This document shows, one piece after another, positions 58,714 through 64,000 of a DNA stretch of 64,000 nt; within the stretch, counting starts at the first letter, position 1; each line of letters starts with the position of its first letter. A program made the translations under genes and the position numbers. This DNA comes from Aliidiomarina indica (lineage in GTDB: Bacteria > Pseudomonadota > Gammaproteobacteria > Enterobacterales > Alteromonadaceae). Under the pieces are notes generated by a model that saw only the letters and a program-made list of their open reading frames with translations, searched no databases and was not told where the DNA came from. Location: positions 1 to 64,000 of the forward strand of contig NZ_JACAVQ010000008.1 of NCBI RefSeq assembly GCF_015354615.1. Direction: 5' to 3'.

Positions 58714-61092
58714 TTAATTTTTCTTCTTATTTTTCTGAGGCTTATATGGCTTCTTGGCCAGGGCAAAGGTGAGTACGTCATCTATCCATTGCACCGGGAA
58801 GATTTCCAGATCAGCCTTCACATTGTCTGCAATTTCTTTCAAATCACGCTCATTTTCTTTCGGAATGAGTACACGTTTGATGCCGCCACGATGGGCCGCA
58901 AGCAATTTTTCTTTCAATCCACCAATGGCTAATACTTCACCACGCAGGGTAATTTCACCTGTCATGGCCACATCAGCACGAACTGGATTATTCGTTAAAG
59001 AAGAAACTAACGCCGTCACCATGGCAATACCTGCACTGGGTCCATCCTTCGGTGTTGCTCCTTCAGGAACATGTACATGCACATCGCGTTTTTCATGGAA
59101 ATCATCGGCAACGCCAAGCTTATCAGCACGACTGCGCACCACTGTCATGGCGGTGCTGATGGACTCTTTCATCACATCACCCAAAGAGCCAGTACACACA
59201 ACCTTGCCCTTGCCAGGCACGCTCGTAGCTTCAATCGTCAGTAAGTCACCGCCGACTTGTGTCCACGCTAATCCGGTTACCTGGCCAATTTGGTTTTCTT
59301 CTTCAGCTTTGCCAAAGTCAAAACGACGCACACCTAAGAAATCCTCGAGATTTTTCTCGGTGATTTTCACTTTCTTTAATTTCTTATCTAAAAGAATCCG
59401 GCGCACCGACTTGCGACACAAGGTTGAAATTTCGCGCTCTAGGTTCCGTACCCCAGCTTCGCGCGTGTAATAGCGGATAATGCCCAGTATGGCACCGTCA
59501 CTAATATCCACCTCACCCTTGCGTAAACCATTGCGTTCCATTTGCTTATTCAGTAAATGGCGCTTGGCAATGTTCAGTTTTTCATCTTCGGTGTAGCCAG
59601 ATAGACGAATCACTTCCATGCGATCGAGCAATGGTGCTGGAATATTCATGCTGTTCGATGTAGCAACGAACATCACATCAGAGAGGTCGTAATCCACTTC
59701 TAAGTAATGGTCGTTAAAGGTGCTGTTTTGTTCCGGATCCAACACCTCTAAAAGCGCTGAGGAAGGATCACCACGCATATCCGACGACATTTTGTCGATT
59801 TCATCGAGCAAAAATAGCGGATTTCGCACCCCTACCTTAGCCATCTTCTGCATTAACTTACCGGGCATTGAGCCAATGTAAGTGCGACGATGACCACGAA
59901 TCTCTGCCTCGTCACGCACGCCACCTAATGCCATACGAACGTACTTTCGACCAGTCGCTCTTGCCACCGATTGACCTAGCGAGGTTTTACCTACGCCAGG
60001 GGGACCAACAAGGCACAAAATTGGACCGCGCACTTTCTTGCTGCGCTGCTGTACTGCGAGATAATCAAGAATTCTCTCTTTAACTTTTTCCAGACCGTAG
60101 TGGTCTGCATTAAGAATATCTTCTGCATCGCTTAAGCTTTTCTTAACTCGCGATTTCTTAAACCAAGGTACGCCCGTAATCCAATCAATATAACTACGCA
60201 CCACGGTCGCTTCTGCCGACATCGGCGACATCATCCGTAGTTTCTGTAATTCTGCTTTGGCTTTATCCAGCGCCTCTTTTGGCATTTGTGCCGCTTCAAT
60301 CTTTTTCGACAGCGCTTCAAACTCATCAACGCCATCTTCGCCCTCGCCGAGCTCCTTCTGAATCGCTTTCATTTGCTCATTCAGATAGTACTCGCGCTGG
60401 CTCTTTTCCATTTGCTGCTTCACGCGGTTACGAATCTTGCGTTCTACCTGCAAAATATCGATTTCGCCTTCCATCAGTGCCATTAAATGCTCAAGGCGGT
60501 CTTGGATACTTATAATTTCCAGTACCCGCTGTTTATCGGCCAGCTTTAGCGGCATGTGTGCGGCCATGGTGTCCGCCAAACGGTCGGCATCGTCGATACC
60601 GTTTAAAGACGTTAATACTTCAGGCGGCGTTTTTTTGTTTAGCTTTACGTAACCTTCAAACTGATTTAACGCAGAGCGCACCAGTATTTCTTCTTCACGC
60701 TCATCGATCTGGTCACTAATGAGTTCTTCAACGTCAGCACGGAAAAAGTCACCTTCTGGATTCCAAGCGGTGACACGTGCACGACGCGTCCCTTCTACAA
60801 GCACCTTAACAGTGCCGTCGGGGAGCTTAAGCATCTGTAAAATGGTCGCAATGGCGCCCACTTCATAAATATCATCTGATTCGGGCTCTTCTACGCCAGC
60901 ATCTTTCTGGGCGACGAGAAAAATTTCTTTATTGTCATCCATGGCTGCATCAAGGCAGCGAATTGATTTTTCACGCCCTACAAACAAAGGAATAACCATA
61001 TGCGGATACACCACAACATCGCGTAGTGGGAGTACCGGCATTCCTTGACGTTTACCGCTCGATTCTGTCATTTCTGCGTCCATAATCATCAT
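58714..61092 (-). CDS. lon: ATP-dependent protease Lon
   Basis: Lon degrades misfolded and regulatory proteins. The 792 residues have the N-terminal LON domain (about 18-215), AAA+ module with Walker [16 protein letters not shown] and the serine-lysine dyad (Ser686 in KDGPSAGIA, Lys729 in GGLKEK). Several ATGs crowd the start (61092, 61089, 61083, 61071) so the exact N-terminus is unsure. A sigma-32-like promoter precedes it. Confidence 0.97.
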   Translation of the reverse strand: MMIMDAEMTESSGKRQGMPVLPLRDVVVYPHMVIPLFVGREKSIRCLDAAMDDNKEIFLVAQKDAGVEEPESDDIYEVGAIATILQMLKLPDGTVKVLVEGTRRARVTAWNPEGDFFRADVEELISDQIDEREEEILVRSALNQFEGYVKLNKKTPPEVLTSLNGIDDADRLADTMAAHMPLKLADKQRVLEIISIQDRLEHLMALMEGEIDILQVERKIRNRVKQQMEKSQREYYLNEQMKAIQKELGEGEDGVDEFEALSKKIEAAQMPKEALDKAKAELQKLRMMSPMSAEATVVRSYIDWITGVPWFKKSRVKKSLSDAEDILNADHYGLEKVKERILDYLAVQQRSKKVRGPILCLVGPPGVGKTSLGQSVARATGRKYVRMALGGVRDEAEIRGHRRTYIGSMPGKLMQKMAKVGVRNPLFLLDEIDKMSSDMRGDPSSALLEVLDPEQNSTFNDHYLEVDYDLSDVMFVATSNSMNIPAPLLDRMEVIRLSGYTEDEKLNIAKRHLLNKQMERNGLRKGEVDISDGAILGIIRYYTREAGVRNLEREISTLCRKSVRRILLDKKLKKVKITEKNLEDFLGVRRFDFGKAEEENQIGQVTGLAWTQVGGDLLTIEATSVPGKGKVVCTGSLGDVMKESISTAMTVVRSRADKLGVADDFHEKRDVHVHVPEGATPKDGPSAGIAMVTALVSSLTNNPVRADVAMTGEITLRGEVLAIGGLKEKLLAAHRGGIKRVLIPKENERDLKEIADNVKADLEIFPVQWIDDVLTFALAKKPYKPQKNKKKN

Positions 61093-61116
61093 CCGAATAC
61101 GTTATCTTACTCTCTA

Positions 61117-61144
61117 ATATGCGGCTTAACTGAGAAAGTTCAAT
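61117..61144 (-). promoter_or_regulatory. Sigma-32 promoter for lon
   Basis: Minus strand ATTGAA (61139-61144), 14-bp spacer, CCGCATAT (61117-61124), one mismatch from the heat-shock -10. Confidence 0.65.
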
Positions 61145-61154
61145 GGCTTTTATG

Positions 61155-61177
61155 AAAAAGGGGCCCTGCGGCCCCTT
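61155..61177 (-). terminator. Intrinsic terminator downstream of clpX
   Basis: Minus strand AAGGGGCC/GGCCCCTT stem with a four-base loop, followed by TTT. Confidence 0.8.
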
Positions 61178-61187
61178 GATTGTCGAA

Positions 61188-62465
61188 TTATTCGCCAGAT
61201 GCGTGGGCATCCTGACTATTTTCGTAGATGAGAATGGGATCAGAGTCGCCTTTGATTACCGACTCGTCGATCACCACTTTACTCACGTTGGTCATAGACG
61301 GTAACTCGTACATGGTACCGAGTAATACATCCTCGACAATAGAACGGAGTCCGCGGGCTCCGGTTTTCCGCTGCATCGCTTTGCGAGCAATAGCTCGTAA
61401 TGCATCTTCACGGAATTCCAGCTCAACTTTTTCCATGCCCAGAAGCGCGCCATATTGTTTCGTTAAGGCATTCTTCGGTTCACTAAGAATCTGCACCAGT
61501 GCATCTTCGTCAAGCTCTGTAAGGCTAGCCACCACAGGGAGACGCCCGATAAACTCAGGAATTAATCCGTATTTTACAAGATCTTCAGGCTCAACTTGCG
61601 TCAGCAAATTAATCTGTTGTTTCTCGTTTTTACTCTTAACCTCAGCACCAAAACCAATTCCTGTGCCAGTCGCGAGCCGTTGCTCAATTACTTTTTCTAA
61701 TCCCGCAAAGGCACCACCACAGACGAACAAAATCTTCGAGGTATCCACCTGAACAAATTCTTGTTGTGGATGTTTCCGGCCACCTTGCGGAGGCACCGAC
61801 GCCACCGTGCCTTCAATAAGCTTCAGAAGCGCTTGCTGCACCCCTTCGCCGCTTACGTCACGGGTAATAGACGGATTGTCCGATTTACGTGAAATCTTGT
61901 CGATTTCATCAATATAAACAATACCGCGTTCCGCTTTAGCTGCGTCGTAGTCACACTTCTGCAACAGTTTTTGGATAATGTTTTCAACGTCCTCACCCAC
62001 GTAACCCGCTTCGGTTAATGTGGTGGCATCAGCCATGGTAAAAGGCACATCGAGAAAACGTGCAAGGGTTTCCGCCAACAGCGTTTTACCGCTTCCCGTT
62101 GGGCCGATTAACAGAATATTACTTTTTCCAAGTTCGATATCATCGTGCACACCGGCGTTACGTAAACGCTTGTAATGGTTATATACAGCCACCGAAAGCA
62201 CACGTTTGGCGCGATCTTGGCCGATTACATAATCATCAAGGTGTTGCCGGATTTCTTTCGGCGTCGGTAGTTTATCTTCACTGCTTTTGGGCGCGATGTT
62301 TTTAATTTCTTCGCGCAAAATATCATTACACAGATCAACACATTCATCACAGATGAACACGGATGGCCCTGCAATCAGCTTCTTTACCTCATGTTGGCTT
62401 TTGCCACAGAAGGTGCAGTACAGCGACTTAGAACCTTTACCACTACCGGTTGTTGAATCAGTCAT
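61188..62465 (-). CDS. clpX: ATP-dependent Clp protease ATP-binding subunit ClpX
   Basis: ClpX unfolds proteins for ClpP. The 425 residues begin with a four-Cys zinc domain (CTFC and CDEC pairs, about 17-43), then AAA+ with Walker [16 protein letters not shown], Walker [11 protein letters not shown], the pore loop GYVGEDV and the ClpP-binding IGF loop ([10 protein letters not shown]). It follows clpP by 42 bp. Confidence 0.98.
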   Translation of the reverse strand: MTDSTTGSGKGSKSLYCTFCGKSQHEVKKLIAGPSVFICDECVDLCNDILREEIKNIAPKSSEDKLPTPKEIRQHLDDYVIGQDRAKRVLSVAVYNHYKRLRNAGVHDDIELGKSNILLIGPTGSGKTLLAETLARFLDVPFTMADATTLTEAGYVGEDVENIIQKLLQKCDYDAAKAERGIVYIDEIDKISRKSDNPSITRDVSGEGVQQALLKLIEGTVASVPPQGGRKHPQQEFVQVDTSKILFVCGGAFAGLEKVIEQRLATGTGIGFGAEVKSKNEKQQINLLTQVEPEDLVKYGLIPEFIGRLPVVASLTELDEDALVQILSEPKNALTKQYGALLGMEKVELEFREDALRAIARKAMQRKTGARGLRSIVEDVLLGTMYELPSMTNVSKVVIDESVIKGDSDPILIYENSQDAHASGE

Positions 62466-62507
62466 CTACTTCTCCGGACGTTCTGCTCGCTAGAGTAACT
62501 AGCCAGC

Positions 62508-63134
62508 TTATTTCTTCTGTTGCTGCCGCTTTTCCAACACTTTATCGACTATACCGTAGTTCATCGCCGTCTCGGCGCTCATAAAGTTGTCGCGATCCGT
62601 GTCTTGGGCAACCCGCTCAATATCTTGGCCAGTATGCTCGGCTAATAAACGATTGAGCTTATCTTTAATATACAAGATTTCTTTAGCATGGATCTCAATA
62701 TCTGATGCCTGACCTTGGAATCCACCCAGTGGTTGGTGAATCATCACTCGGGAATTCGGCAAACAAAAACGTTTTCCTTTCGCGCCACTGGCGAGTAAAA
62801 ACGCGCCCATACTGGCAGCCTGACCAATACAAATGGTCGATACATCATTACGTATAAACTGCATCGTATCATAAATGGCCATACCTGCGGTGACTGAGCC
62901 ACCCGGTGAGTTGATATACAGATAAATGTCCTTTTCTGGATTTTCCGATTCCAGAAACAGCATTTGCGCCACAATGAGGTTGGCCATCTGCTCTTCTACA
63001 GGCCCGCATAAAAAGATGATGCCTTCTTTGAGTAACCGCGAATAAATATCAAATGAACGCTCACCTTTCGCAGTTTGTTCAATCACCATAGGCACTAAGG
63101 CGGCCATAGGGTCCGGCACTGAATCTCGCATCAT
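62508..63134 (-). CDS. clpP: ATP-dependent Clp protease proteolytic subunit ClpP
   Basis: ClpP forms the 14-mer serine protease chamber. The 208 residues contain Ser108 in [11 protein letters not shown], His133 in MIHQPLGG and a conserved Asp further on, plus YINSPGG. Two ATGs (63134 and 63131) are possible; GGAGAG lies upstream. A terminator after tig precedes it. Confidence 0.98.
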   Translation of the reverse strand: MMRDSVPDPMAALVPMVIEQTAKGERSFDIYSRLLKEGIIFLCGPVEEQMANLIVAQMLFLESENPEKDIYLYINSPGGSVTAGMAIYDTMQFIRNDVSTICIGQAASMGAFLLASGAKGKRFCLPNSRVMIHQPLGGFQGQASDIEIHAKEILYIKDKLNRLLAEHTGQDIERVAQDTDRDNFMSAETAMNYGIVDKVLEKRQQQKK

Positions 63135-63149
63135 GCACTACTCTCCTCG

Positions 63150-63185
63150 AAAAAAAATGGCTCGGATGTTTCCACCCGAGCCATT
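63150..63185 (-). terminator. Intrinsic terminator downstream of tig
   Basis: Minus strand AATGGCTCGG/CCGAGCCATT stem with a ten-base loop, followed by eight or more T residues. Confidence 0.85.
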
Positions 63186-63215
63186 AAACCAATTCCTGAG
63201 AAATTCAGCAAACGC

Positions 63216-64000
63216 TTATTTGCCTTCAGGGTTCATCACTTGGTCAAATGACAACGTTTTCTCAGTTACTTTTGACTTCTCTAGCACTAAATCGATGGCC
63301 TGATCTTCCAGTACCACGTTTTGTACTTGCTGAAGCGCGTCATTGTTTGACTTGTAGTAAGCAACCACTTCCTGCGGATCTTCATACGCAGATGCAGTTG
63401 AGTTAATCATGTCTTCAACACGGGCATCATCAACCTTAATGTCGTTGTCACGAATCACTTGGCCTAACAACAAACCTACTTTTACGCGCTCGTCCGCTTG
63501 TTCATTGAACAAGTCGGCCGGCAGTTCAGGCATATTCTTTGCGTTGCCGCCAAAACGCTGCATCGCTTGCTGACGCAATACATTCACTTCTTGTTCACGT
63601 AATGCAGCCGGTACTGGAACGTCAGTGTTCGCTGCGAGTAATCCTTTGATCACTTGCTGCTTCACTTTATTCTTAATGGCACCTTTGAGCTCACGCTCCA
63701 TATTCTTGCGAACTTCAGCGCGTAATGCGTCGATGCCGCCATCGCCAACACCAAACTGAGCAGCGAATTCATCATTCAGTTCAGGAAGCTCTGGGGCTTC
63801 AACTTTCTTGATCACCACGTCAAATTCAGCGGGCTTACCTTTTAGGTTTTCCGCGTGATATTCTTCTGGGAACGTCACTTCGATAGTTTTCTCGGTGCCT
63901 ACTTTCAAGCCTTTCACACCGTCTTCAAAACCTGGAATCATGCGCCCTTGGCCCATTTCCAACTCAAAGTCTTCGGCCTTGCCACCTTGGAACTCTTCAC
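63216..64000 (-). CDS. tig: Trigger factor, 3' part (5' end outside the window)
   Basis: Trigger factor is the ribosome-bound chaperone and prolyl isomerase. The frame stays open to the right edge; the visible residues cover the PPIase domain ([39 protein letters not shown]) and the helical C-terminal chaperone domain. The N-terminal ribosome-binding domain lies beyond 64000. Position before clpP is standard. Confidence 0.97.
   Translation of the reverse strand, partial: EEFQGGKAEDFELEMGQGRMIPGFEDGVKGLKVGTEKTIEVTFPEEYHAENLKGKPAEFDVVIKKVEAPELPELNDEFAAQFGVGDGGIDALRAEVRKNMERELKGAIKNKVKQQVIKGLLAANTDVPVPAALREQEVNVLRQQAMQRFGGNAKNMPELPADLFNEQADERVKVGLLLGQVIRDNDIKVDDARVEDMINSTASAYEDPQEVVAYYKSNNDALQQVQNVVLEDQAIDLVLEKSKVTEKTLSFDQVMNPEGK

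Overview
The window looks like core chromosome of a marine gammaproteobacterium of the Alteromonadales, most like the Idiomarina/Pseudidiomarina/Aliidiomarina group. This is inferred from protein sequences and from gene orders typical of that branch: folP-glmM-tpiA-secG-tRNA-Leu-tRNA-fMet-rimP-nusA-infB-rbfA-truB-rpsO-pnp-nlpI, carA-carB-greA, grpE-dnaK-dnaJ divergent from nadK-recN-bamE, and tig-clpP-clpX-lon-hupB-ppiD. No database search was possible.

Layout. 1-5.5 kb is an accessory locus on the minus strand: a 1383-residue RHS/YD-repeat protein with a Sec signal peptide and a variable 131-residue tip, followed by two small membrane-protein genes. What may be insertion-sequence debris lies at its edges. 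5.5-22.9 kb (minus) carries a putative metalloprotease, nlpI, the transcription/translation cluster from pnp back to two tRNAs, then secG, tpiA, glmM, folP, ftsH and rlmE. Around 23-24.5 kb a plus-strand yhbY is followed by a 49-bp tandem repeat array and a divergent pair of small phage-type regulators with twin operators. 24.5-36.8 kb (minus) holds greA-carB-carA, dapB, a dicarboxylate-type symporter, an M48 lipoprotease, and dnaJ-dnaK-grpE. 36.9-42.9 kb (plus) holds nadK, recN, bamE and a pitrilysin-like M16 protease. 43.1-46.5 kb (minus) is fadI-fadJ. 46.9-56.1 kb (plus) is a six-gene MoxR/DUF58/VWA/BatD operon and an OsmC-YcaO fusion. 56.2-64 kb (minus) is the ATP-dependent protease and chaperone block ppiD, hupB, lon, clpX, clpP and the 3' part of tig.

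Themes. Much of the window is protein quality control: GrpE/DnaK/DnaJ, trigger factor, ClpXP, Lon, FtsH, PpiD, M48 and M16. Sigma-32-type promoters are readable before grpE, dnaK and lon, and more weakly before rlmE-ftsH. Other readable regulation includes a near-perfect LexA box before recN, a FadR-type palindrome before fadIJ, a leader-peptide/terminator arrangement before carA, a promoter plus two terminator-like hairpins between tRNA-fMet and rimP, and a hairpin just upstream of rpsO. Non-ATG starts with good Shine-Dalgarno sequences are frequent (nlpI, pnp, truB, rimP, carA, hupB).

The parts most likely to be new are the RHS locus with its two companions, the isolated CI/Ner-like switch beside the 49-bp repeats, and the carA leader. 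No CRISPR array, complete prophage, complete transposon or rRNA operon is present.
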